A DNA stretch of 64,000 nt from Flectobacillus longus (GTDB lineage: Bacteria > Bacteroidota > Bacteroidia > Cytophagales > Spirosomataceae). Of the stretch, positions 57,300 through 64,000 are shown one piece after another (the first letter of the stretch is position 1; each line of letters begins with the position of its first letter). The translations under genes were made by a program, and so were the position numbers. The stretch lies in the NCBI RefSeq assembly GCF_030056705.1, contig NZ_JASHIC010000023.1, positions 1 through 64,000 of the forward strand. Reading direction: 5' to 3'. The notes beneath the pieces are model-generated. The model was not told where the DNA came from. It made no database searches and saw nothing but the letters and a program-made list of their open reading frames with translations.

Positions 57300-58259
57300 A
57301 TGTTACAAAAGTTTTGGCTCAAGCTGGCGTTGATTATCACGATTCCATTGATGTCATTGAGTCTGATGGCTTATATGGTCGATTCGGGATTACGAAAATC
57401 AAATCATACAGCATTAGCCGAATGGAATGCGTTATTCAATGCCAAAATCAATGCTGATTTGCTGATTTTAGGGTCTTCAAGAGCGGCTTTTCATATTTCT
57501 CCTTATATTTTGGATACTACATTACGACTCAATTCCTACAATTTGGGTATGTCTGCTTGGCGATTTGATATGCAATGGACTCGTTTTAAGTTGTATTTAG
57601 AACATAATAAGGCTCCAAAATACATTGTGCACAATGTGGATTTGTATGGCTTTGCGAAGCGTAAAAATTTGGTAGATTATCAACAGTTTTTACCCTATCT
57701 CAACGAACCGCTCCTGATGAATAACCTGACAGGTATAAAAGGCGAGTTTAATAATTTTCAAAAATATATGCCCATGTATAAATATGCCAATGATTGGGAT
57801 TTAGCTTGGGAAGGTTTTAAGTGCTATGCTGGTGTACCTAATGTGGCTCATACAAACAAGTATAAAGGCTATCAAGGTAATGATATACCATGGGATAATC
57901 AGTTTGAAAAGTTTAAGAAAAAATACCCCAAAGGTATTAATTATGCTATTGAAAAGGATGTAAAGACAAGTTTTGAGGAATATCTACAGTTTTGTCAGAA
58001 GAAAGGAATAAAAGTTATTTTGGTGTATGCCCCTGAATATTTCGAAGTACAACCTTTTTATAAGAATAAGAACTCATTCAATATACTTTGCCAGAACGCC
58101 GTTAATAAATACGGATGTACTTTCTTAGACTATACCAATGATTCTTTATGTTTTGAGAAAAAATGGTTTTATAATTCTCAACATCTCAATAAAAAAGGAG
58201 CGGAGGTTTTCTCAGCAAAGCTGGCAAAAGATTTGAAGAAGCTAGGAGTGGGAAGATAA
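57300..58259 (+). CDS. SGNH/GDSL-like membrane-anchored protein
   Basis: 319 residues. One N-terminal span (about 7-28), then a periplasmic SGNH-like domain: LLILGSSRAAFHISP provides the GSS nucleophile block (about 53-68), YNLGMSAWRF the Gly/Asn block, and SQHLNKKGAEVFS the catalytic His block near the end (about 296-308). Similar proteins modify surface polysaccharides by acetylation or deacetylation. Follows a lipoprotein gene closely. Confidence 0.72.
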   Translation: MLQKFWLKLALIITIPLMSLSLMAYMVDSGLRKSNHTALAEWNALFNAKINADLLILGSSRAAFHISPYILDTTLRLNSYNLGMSAWRFDMQWTRFKLYLEHNKAPKYIVHNVDLYGFAKRKNLVDYQQFLPYLNEPLLMNNLTGIKGEFNNFQKYMPMYKYANDWDLAWEGFKCYAGVPNVAHTNKYKGYQGNDIPWDNQFEKFKKKYPKGINYAIEKDVKTSFEEYLQFCQKKGIKVILVYAPEYFEVQPFYKNKNSFNILCQNAVNKYGCTFLDYTNDSLCFEKKWFYNSQHLNKKGAEVFSAKLAKDLKKLGVGR

Positions 58260-58274
58260 AGCGCAATCTGAATA

Positions 58275-58484
58275 AATATAAATCATCTCAAATTTAGTGA
58301 GTTGTGATTGAGTGATTTTTATGAAATTTGTATTCTAGCGGTAGAGACGTAATACTTTACGTCTAAAACCGAGTCAGAGAGAACATAGTTGTATTAAAAA
58401 AGCGGTTGAAAATTGTTTTTCGACCGCTTTTTTAATGAAGTTTACAGAATCATCGTGGTTTCAAAATTCGGGATGACTCATATT
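58275..58484 (+). repeat. Intergenic repeat copy C (MITE-like)
   Basis: Right end matches copy B's outer end at 20 of 21 bases; left end AATATAAATCATCTCAAATT is the degenerate partner. GTAGAGACG palindrome at 58341-58364 and terminator at 58396-58433, with the same order and spacing as copy A. Confidence 0.8.
58396..58433. terminator. Two-way terminator inside repeat copy C
   Basis: AAAAAAGCGGTTGAAAA pairs with TTTTTCGACCGCTTTTTT; between convergent genes. Confidence 0.88.
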
Positions 58485-58495
58485 TTTGGATATTA

Positions 58496-59728
58496 CTATT
58501 TTCTCTTCAAACAAGCCATATAAAAACCATCGTATCCGTCTTCAGCAGGAGAGGTGCGACGTTCTTCTAATAATTCCCATTGCTCGCCTTGTTCTGCTAA
58601 GAAACGACGTACATGGTCTTCACTTTCGGAAGGTAGCAAGCTACACGTTGCAAAAACCATTTTTCCACCCTTTTTCAACATAGAGGAATATTGTGTCAAA
58701 ATGGTATATTGAATTGTGCGAAGATTTTCGATAAACTCTGGTGTAAGTTTCCATTTAGCATCAGGATTACGACGAATCACACCTAATCCAGAACATGGAA
58801 CATCGAGCAACAAACGGTCAGCACTTTCTTGTAAACGCTTGATTGTTTTAGGTTCAATCAAACGTGTTTCGAGGTTCATGGCACCAGCACGGCGAGCACG
58901 TTTTTGTAATTCTTGAAGCTTACGCTCTTCCACATCCATCGCAATAATGCGCCCTTTGTTTTCCATTAATGCCGCAATATGCAAGGTTTTGCCACCTGCG
59001 CCTGCACAAGCATCTATTACACGCATACCAGGTTCTACATCCAACATGGGTGCTACCAATTGCGACGCAGCATCTTGTACTTCAAAAAAGCCATCTCTGA
59101 AAATAGACGTTTGAGAAACATTTGGACGACCTTCCAAGATTAAGGCATCTGGCAATTCGTTGTTATAATGCGCGTGGATATCTTCGTCGCCTAATAGGTC
59201 TGCAACATGCTCACGGTTAGACTTTAACGAGTTTACACGCAGTACAACAGGTGCCTGATCGTTGAGTGCATGAATTTCATCATTCCATTTTTCGGCGCCT
59301 AATTCAGCTTCGCCAAGGGCATCTAACCAATCTGGTACGGACTCAATGATTTTGCGGATTTTTTTAGCGTCCTCGTAGCGACTAAAAACACGGTTTGTAT
59401 TCACCTTTGAAAACTCTACCCAATCAGGTAGACGAAAAAGTGCTTCATCTGAATTGGCATGTTTGGCCTTGAGCAATTGCCATGCACCAAAAGCTTGCCA
59501 AAAATGGTATTTATTCAGGGTTTCTGGCGCTTCAATAACGAAGTGAAGCAAGCGCCACCAACGAACGATTTCATAAGTGTTTTCGGCAATGAACGAACGG
59601 TCACGGCTTCCCCACTTACGATTTGATTTTAGTACATATTCTACAGCACGGTCTGCTTGGCGTTTATTCAAAAAGATTTCTTGTAAAGTCCCAACAACGG
59701 CATCTGCCAAAGGGCGATGTATTCTCAT
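58496..59728 (-). CDS. RsmB/NOP family rRNA (cytosine-5) methyltransferase
   Basis: 410 residues from the ATG at 59728; an earlier in-frame start at 59794 adds an untypical 22 residues. NusB-like N-terminal region (about 1-140), then the methyltransferase domain: VIDACAGAGGKTLHIAAL (SAM loop), LLLDVPCSGLGVIRRNPD (motif IV with a proline-cysteine) and FATCSLLPSESEDHV (motif VI with the catalytic Cys). Likely methylates a 16S rRNA cytosine, like RsmB (C967); the exact site is not certain. Confidence 0.88.
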   Translation of the reverse strand: MRIHRPLADAVVGTLQEIFLNKRQADRAVEYVLKSNRKWGSRDRSFIAENTYEIVRWWRLLHFVIEAPETLNKYHFWQAFGAWQLLKAKHANSDEALFRLPDWVEFSKVNTNRVFSRYEDAKKIRKIIESVPDWLDALGEAELGAEKWNDEIHALNDQAPVVLRVNSLKSNREHVADLLGDEDIHAHYNNELPDALILEGRPNVSQTSIFRDGFFEVQDAASQLVAPMLDVEPGMRVIDACAGAGGKTLHIAALMENKGRIIAMDVEERKLQELQKRARRAGAMNLETRLIEPKTIKRLQESADRLLLDVPCSGLGVIRRNPDAKWKLTPEFIENLRTIQYTILTQYSSMLKKGGKMVFATCSLLPSESEDHVRRFLAEQGEQWELLEERRTSPAEDGYDGFYMACLKRK

Positions 59729-59873
59729 GTGATTGTAATTTTGTATGAAACTACAAAGTACCGCATTTTTTAGGAGTTTGGAAAGTTTGAACATCTCTTA
59801 AGTCGATATTTCACTCAGAATCAATTCTCAAGAAAACCTTTCATTTTGATTCTATAATCACAAATCTTCCTGT

Positions 59874-59881
59874 TACCTTTG
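59874..59881 (+). promoter_or_regulatory. -7 element before the MTHFR-like gene
   Basis: TACCTTTG, 75 bases before the start codon; TTG at the required distance is lacking. Confidence 0.45.
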
Positions 59882-59955
59882 TAGCCCGATTCGCTAAATG
59901 CTTATCCCTTACCACGTAATCCTGTTAACCGATTACACAATCTCGTAAAAAAATT

Positions 59956-60888
59956 ATGTTTTTAGATAAAATCAAATCAAAAGAGTCTGGTATTTTATTG
60001 TATGGAATTACGCCTCCCAAAGCACAGGTTGGCCCAGAAAAAGTAATAGAAATTGCGGAGAAAACATTAGCTCGATTGCATAATCTTGACATTGATGCTT
60101 TGGTTGTATATGATGTACAAGATGAATCTGCTCGTACTAGTGAAGAGCGCCCATTTCCATTTATTAGCGCTCATGACCCTTTTGAATTTGCCAAAAATCA
60201 CTTATCCTCTCTACAAGTACCCAAAATCATCTATCGTCCAGCTGGAAAATTTACGCAAGACGAATTAAATACTTGGTTAAAAGATGTTGTGAATCATGGC
60301 TTTTCGCCTGTATTTGTGGGAGTGCCTTCACCAGACTTTGTTCCCGTAACGAGCTTGCCAGAAGCGTACAATGTTTGGCGACAGTACCAAGACCAGTCTG
60401 TAATTGGAGCCGTAACTATTCCCGAACGTCATGCGGTATTGAAGGATGAAGACCAACGTATTTTAGATAAAGTATCGTCGGGCGTAAGCTATTTTGTATC
60501 ACAATGTGTATTTAATGTAGATTATGCTAAAGCGATGTTAGATGCTTTGGTACAAGCTTGCCAAACAAAAAATCAGGAGATTCCAACAATTATATTTACA
60601 TTGACTGCTTGTGGTTCGGTAAAAACACTCCATTTTATGGAATGGCTCGGCATACATATTCCAGAGGAACTAAAAGAAGAATTTAAGACTTCAGAAAATA
60701 TATTAGATAGATCAGTAGAAGTATGTATCACGATTGCAGATGAGTTAATTAAATACTGCATTCAATTAGGCGTACCAGTAGGATTTAATATTGAAAGTGT
60801 AGCAATTCGTAAAGAAGAAATCGAAGCGTCGATTGCTATGGTAAACCAAATAGGAGAGATGCTAAAAGCAGAAGGCCTACGAAAATAA
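59956..60888 (+). CDS. Methylenetetrahydrofolate reductase-like TIM-barrel protein
   Basis: 310 residues. ITPPKAQVGPEKVIEIAEKT resembles the start of the MetF barrel, and VFVGVPSPD, ERHAVLKDEDQRILDKV and DYAKAMLDAL occur in the right order. GFNIESVAIRKEEIEASI replaces the usual C-terminal GLHFYTLNR-like signature. It probably binds FAD and a folate-like substrate; the divergence means that true MTHFR activity is uncertain. Confidence 0.65.
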   Translation: MFLDKIKSKESGILLYGITPPKAQVGPEKVIEIAEKTLARLHNLDIDALVVYDVQDESARTSEERPFPFISAHDPFEFAKNHLSSLQVPKIIYRPAGKFTQDELNTWLKDVVNHGFSPVFVGVPSPDFVPVTSLPEAYNVWRQYQDQSVIGAVTIPERHAVLKDEDQRILDKVSSGVSYFVSQCVFNVDYAKAMLDALVQACQTKNQEIPTIIFTLTACGSVKTLHFMEWLGIHIPEELKEEFKTSENILDRSVEVCITIADELIKYCIQLGVPVGFNIESVAIRKEEIEASIAMVNQIGEMLKAEGLRK

Positions 60889-60903
60889 TAATTGGAGCCA
60901 ACA

Positions 60904-61058
60904 GTAGAGACGTAATATTTTACGTCTCAAGCCAAGTCAGATTAAAAAAAGCGGTCGAAAAATAATTACCGACCGCTTTTTTTATGAAATTTTGAGAAGA
61001 TTATGGATACTAAAATCTGTAATTTCAGATCTTTAGACGTAAAATATTACGTCTCTAC
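60904..61058. repeat. Intergenic repeat copy D (variant with perfect 24-base ends)
   Basis: A 24-base palindromic unit beginning GTAGAGACG (60904-60927) recurs exactly, inverted, at 61035-61058. Between them is the same two-way terminator (60944-60983). The ATGAGTCATCC ends of copies A-C are absent. Lies between convergent genes. Confidence 0.85.
60944..60983. terminator. Two-way terminator inside repeat copy D
   Basis: AAAAAAAGCGGTCGAAAAAT pairs with TTACCGACCGCTTTTTT; serves the MTHFR-like gene and cysM. Confidence 0.88.
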
Positions 61059-61082
61059 CAGTGACATTACACAATTAAATTT

Positions 61083-61967
61083 TTACGCACCAAAAAGGTC
61101 GCTTGACAAATATCTGTCGCCACGGTCACAGATAATACATACAATTACGCCTGATTCAAGTTCTTGTGCCAAGCGTACAGCTGCTGAAGCAGCACCACCG
61201 CTACTCATTCCTCCAAAAACACCTTCCACTTTTGCTAAAGTATTGGCCATCGCACGAGCTTCGTCTTCTGAAATATCCATCACACGGTCTACACGACTTG
61301 GGTCATAAATTTTAGGAAGGTACTCTTCAGGCCAGCGACGAATTCCTGGGATTTTTGAGCCCTCTGTTGGCTGACAACCTACAATTTGGATAGCAGGATT
61401 TACTTCTTTCAAAAATTTAGAAGTGCCCATAATCGTACCAGTCGTTCCCATTGAGCTTACAAAATGCGTTACAGTTTGATTGGTATCACGCCAAATTTCA
61501 GGGCCAGTACTGTGATAATGAGCCATGTAGTTGTCTGGATTTGCAAATTGATTTAACATTAAAAAGCCTCCTTTCGCTACTTGAGCTTCTGCATAGTCGC
61601 GAGAGCCTTCGATACCCTCTGAAGCTGGTGTAAGTGTGACCTTAGCCCCAAATGCTTCCATCGTCAATACTCGCTCACGAGTAGAGTTTTCTGGCATCAC
61701 TAACTCGATTTCAATATCAAAAAGACGAGCAATCATAGCCAAGGCAATACCTGTATTTCCAGAAGTAGCTTCAATCAATTTAATTCCAGGTGTGATTTCG
61801 CCTCTTTCTAAGGCACCTTTAATCATGCCATAAGCTGCACGGTCTTTGACAGACCCCCCAGGATTATTGCCTTCTAATTTTCCTAAAATTTTTACATTAG
61901 GATTAGGGTTAATACGGTTTAGTTCAACCAGTGGGGTATTTCCCACCAAATCCAAAAGTGTTGCCAT
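61083..61967 (-). CDS. cysM: Cysteine synthase (CysM type)
   Basis: 294 residues. Makes cysteine from O-acetylserine and sulfide using PLP. Lys41 in GNNPGGSVKDRAA is the Schiff-base Lys; SGNTGIAL binds substrate; GTTGTIMGTSKFL binds phosphate. Second gene after cysE on the same strand, 176 bases apart. An inverted repeat (ATTGCTAT..ATAGCAAT) lies in that gap at about 61990-62044. Confidence 0.93.
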   Translation of the reverse strand: MATLLDLVGNTPLVELNRINPNPNVKILGKLEGNNPGGSVKDRAAYGMIKGALERGEITPGIKLIEATSGNTGIALAMIARLFDIEIELVMPENSTRERVLTMEAFGAKVTLTPASEGIEGSRDYAEAQVAKGGFLMLNQFANPDNYMAHYHSTGPEIWRDTNQTVTHFVSSMGTTGTIMGTSKFLKEVNPAIQIVGCQPTEGSKIPGIRRWPEEYLPKIYDPSRVDRVMDISEDEARAMANTLAKVEGVFGGMSSGGAASAAVRLAQELESGVIVCIICDRGDRYLSSDLFGA

Positions 61968-61989
61968 AATTTGTATTTTATATGAGCCA

Positions 61990-62044
61990 ATTGCTATGTG
62001 ATTCTAATCAGTGTACTACAACTAACACTATGAGAATAGCAATT
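61990..62044 (-). promoter_or_regulatory. Inverted repeat in the cysE-cysM gap
   Basis: ATTGCTAT near 61990 and ATAGCAAT near 62036 are exact complements, with AGTGT..ACACT pairing inside. It may be a spacer hairpin or an operator. Confidence 0.45.
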
Positions 62045-62143
62045 TGAATAGTTTCTAATAATTTACAGAAAGGTTAATTTGTAAAACAAGAAGCGAATTT
62101 CTGAATAACTTCGGCTCAAAATCCACAGCCAATCGCCCAATGC

Positions 62144-62944
62144 TTAATTCAATATTTTTACTTGCTCTTGATGGTAAATTTTGGTTTGTGGAGGCACGCT
62201 GCGTGTTAGCCACACATTACCGCCAATAATAGAGTGAGCTCCTACCACGGTTTCTCCTCCCAAAATGGTCGCTCCCGAGTATATTACGACATGATCTTCG
62301 ATAGTCGGGTGACGTTTGAGCGATGCCATTTCTTTACTGACCGACAAGGCTCCCAATGTTACACCTTGGTATAATTTGACATGTTTTCCTATTGTGGTTG
62401 TTTCTCCTACAACAACACCAGTACCATGATCTATCATAAAATACTCATCAATATCAGCGCCAGGATGGATGTCAATTCCTGTCTTAGAGTGAGCATACTC
62501 TGTCAAAATACGAGGAAGCATTGGCACATTCATTTCATAAAGTGCGTGTGCTAAACGATATAAAGCGATTGCATAAAAGCCTGGATATGCTCTAATAACT
62601 TCATACTCGCTTTGGGCTGCTGGGTCACCAAGCAACGTAGCTTGAACATCAGTCAGTAAAACTCTGTAAATGTCGGGGAGCTTTTGAATATAGTTTGTTG
62701 CTAAAATGCGAGCATCTTCATCGAGATGCTTTTGCATAGAGCGCAATAGCCGTGTGAGTCGTAGCTCAATTTGGTCAAAAGCTTCTTGAAGTTCATCCAA
62801 ACAGCCATAATGTCTTTGGGTCTGCTCTGGAAAAAGCGTGAGCATAATATCGGTAAATAACTCTTTGACCGCCGACGTAGAGGGAAAAGTATTGGATTTG
62901 GTATGTTTTTGGCTTAATGCCTCTAAAAAGTCTTTTGGTAACAT
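62144..62944 (-). CDS. cysE: Serine O-acetyltransferase
   Basis: 266 residues. Acetylates serine for cysteine synthesis. N-terminal helical domain (about 1-140), then left-handed parallel beta-helix with HPGADIDEYFMIDHGTGVVVGE and YSGATILGGETVVGAHSIIGG hexapeptide repeats. The C-terminal ~10 residues would bind CysK-type enzymes. Its substrate pair, CysM, is next. Confidence 0.93.
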   Translation of the reverse strand: MLPKDFLEALSQKHTKSNTFPSTSAVKELFTDIMLTLFPEQTQRHYGCLDELQEAFDQIELRLTRLLRSMQKHLDEDARILATNYIQKLPDIYRVLLTDVQATLLGDPAAQSEYEVIRAYPGFYAIALYRLAHALYEMNVPMLPRILTEYAHSKTGIDIHPGADIDEYFMIDHGTGVVVGETTTIGKHVKLYQGVTLGALSVSKEMASLKRHPTIEDHVVIYSGATILGGETVVGAHSIIGGNVWLTRSVPPQTKIYHQEQVKILN

Positions 62945-62994
62945 GTAAGCTGAACGTCTGATAAACGTCTATTAATCATTGAGAAATTATGAGA

Positions 62995-63002
62995 CAAAAT
63001 TA
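62995..63002 (-). promoter_or_regulatory. -7 element of cysE
   Basis: TAATTTTG on the minus strand, 50 bases before the start codon. Confidence 0.5.
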
Positions 63003-63368
63003 GGTAATTGCACCTAGACTAACGAATATCCTACTAATAAACTTGGCTATTGCTTTATACCCTTAAGATATTCTAGTAGCCGATCACTCAGGATGAATAC
63101 AAAAATGTGTTAGGGCAATCAAATATCAATGTTGTTTTAACGATAATAATGCCAAATAGATTCGTATTTTTGTGAAATAATCTCAAGAAGATAAGATCCT
63201 AAATCTTCGATTGACAAATAAACACTTGTTATAAAAAGCTTTCTAGTAAATGACTAATCTCAAAAGTATTTATTGCTGAAATACAGCTAGTTATTGGTTT
63301 AGATTGAAGGTAAAATTGATTTTCAAAAATACACTAATAGCTATACATTTTAATTAGTTACTTTATCG

Positions 63369-63397
63369 TTGTTGCCAAATTATATTTTGTATTTTTG
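63369..63397 (+). promoter_or_regulatory. Promoter of the aldolase gene
   Basis: TTG at 63369-63371, 18-base spacer, TATTTTTG at 63390-63397. Leader of about 80 bases. Confidence 0.55.
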
Positions 63398-63485
63398 TCA
63401 AAAAGCAAGGAAAAATTATTAATTTTGACTACTATCTGATTGAAAAATTAGGTATGGTACGTTTTTAACAAGAAAAAATTTCACT

Positions 63486-64000
63486 ATGTCAAGTTTAGCT
63501 ACTCAAAAAGGTGTATTGCATGGAGATGCAGTGCAAGAACTCTTCGAAGTTGCCAAAAAACATCAATTTGCATTACCAGCTGTTAACGTAACAGGTACAG
63601 ACACTGTTAATGGTGTATTAGAAGCTGCAAAAGCTGTTAATTCTCCTGTAATCATCCAGTTTTCAAATGGTGGTGCTCAGTTTTATGCTGGTAAGTCTTT
63701 ACCAAATGGCAAACAAGAAGCATCTATTGCTGGTGCAATCTCTGGAGCGCATCACGTACACCAATTGGCCGAAGCGTATGGCGTGCAAGTAATCTTACAC
63801 ACTGATCACTGTGCAAAAAAATTATTGCCTTGGTTAGACGGTCTTTTGGATGCAGGTGAAAAATTCTATGCACAATATGGTAAGCCACTTTTCTCTTCAC
63901 ACATGATTGACCTTTCTGAAGAGCCTTTGCACGAAAACATCGAGATTTGTGCAAAATATCTTGAAAGAATGGCTAAGTTAGGTATGACTCTTGAAATCGA
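63486..64000 (+). CDS. fbaA: Class II fructose-bisphosphate aldolase (5' part)
   Basis: 171 residues before the window ends. GVLHGDAVQELFEVAKKHQF, FALPAVNVTGTDTVNGVLEA and VILHTDHCAKKLLPWLDGLLDAG match E. coli FbaA closely, with the metal His in HTDHC and catalytic Asp. SHMIDLSEEPLHENIEICAKYL follows. Cleaves fructose 1,6-bisphosphate. The zinc ligands beyond residue 171 are outside the window. Confidence 0.95.
   Translation, partial: MSSLATQKGVLHGDAVQELFEVAKKHQFALPAVNVTGTDTVNGVLEAAKAVNSPVIIQFSNGGAQFYAGKSLPNGKQEASIAGAISGAHHVHQLAEAYGVQVILHTDHCAKKLLPWLDGLLDAGEKFYAQYGKPLFSSHMIDLSEEPLHENIEICAKYLERMAKLGMTLEI

Larger units (their letters stand above)
62945..63485. other. 541-base gap between cysE and the aldolase gene
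   Basis: Very AT-rich, no coding frame. It holds a minus-strand TAATTTTG (62995-63002) for cysE and, on the plus strand, TATTTTTG at 63165-63172 and the aldolase promoter at 63369-63397. No stable hairpin seen. Confidence 0.6.

Overview
The window reads as one contiguous stretch of an AT-rich chromosome from a member of the Bacteroidota, most likely order Cytophagales (the genus cannot be fixed from this sequence). The reasons are the promoters, which repeatedly match the Bacteroidota -33/-7 pattern (TTG, 18-20 bases, TAnnTTTG), the scarcity of Shine-Dalgarno sequences, the gene order rplQ-carA and the large ribosomal operon, and families typical of the phylum (DUF4833, DUF1684, MnmD, a DUF5009-like acyltransferase). 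There is no rRNA or tRNA gene, CRISPR array, transposase or prophage.

Positions 1-9000 hold envelope and accessory genes: a secreted TPR plus Ppx/GppA-like protein, a secreted amidohydrolase, a lipoprotein with a von Willebrand A type metal site, rimO, a DUF4833 protein and a GNAT acetyltransferase. Positions 8950-14590 form the rimP-nusA-infB unit, with a clear promoter and a promoter-proximal hairpin. Positions 14660-24743 hold mixed housekeeping genes: an OmpA-type protein, L-2-hydroxyglutarate oxidase, a phytanoyl-CoA dioxygenase relative, ruvX, an S41 protease, a Crp-like regulator divergent from a YciI-like gene, a glycosyltransferase and a GMC oxidoreductase.

Positions 25000-42080 are the ribosomal supercluster: rplC, D, W, B, rpsS, rplV, rpsC, rplP, rpmC, rpsQ, rplN, X, E, rpsN, H, rplF, R, rpsE, rpmD, rplO, secY, map, infA, rpmJ, rpsM, K, D, rpoA, rplQ. 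It starts at rplC; rpsJ is absent upstream. A structured ~250-base noncoding region lies between two promoters ahead of rplC. Most gaps between the ribosomal genes carry their own short hairpin, each with a different sequence. Two strong internal promoters sit before rpsH and rplQ.

Positions 42200-64000 are housekeeping genes: carA, mnmD, a sugar kinase-like ATPase, thiL, a rhodanese-thioredoxin fusion, eno, an FtsB-like protein, a low-molecular-weight tyrosine phosphatase, gpmI, an rsmB-type methyltransferase, an MTHFR-like protein, cysE-cysM and the start of a class II aldolase gene. Three glycolytic genes (eno, gpmI, fba) occur within 14 kb.

The most unusual noncoding features are: a four-member family of 155-219-base intergenic repeats combining a GTAGAGACG palindrome with a two-way terminator and, in three copies, shared terminal inverted repeats; a hairpin with a constant TCGGAAA loop and changing stem found before rimP, rplE and rplR; two probable leaderless genes; and a perfect 50-base palindrome covering the stop codons of two convergent genes.
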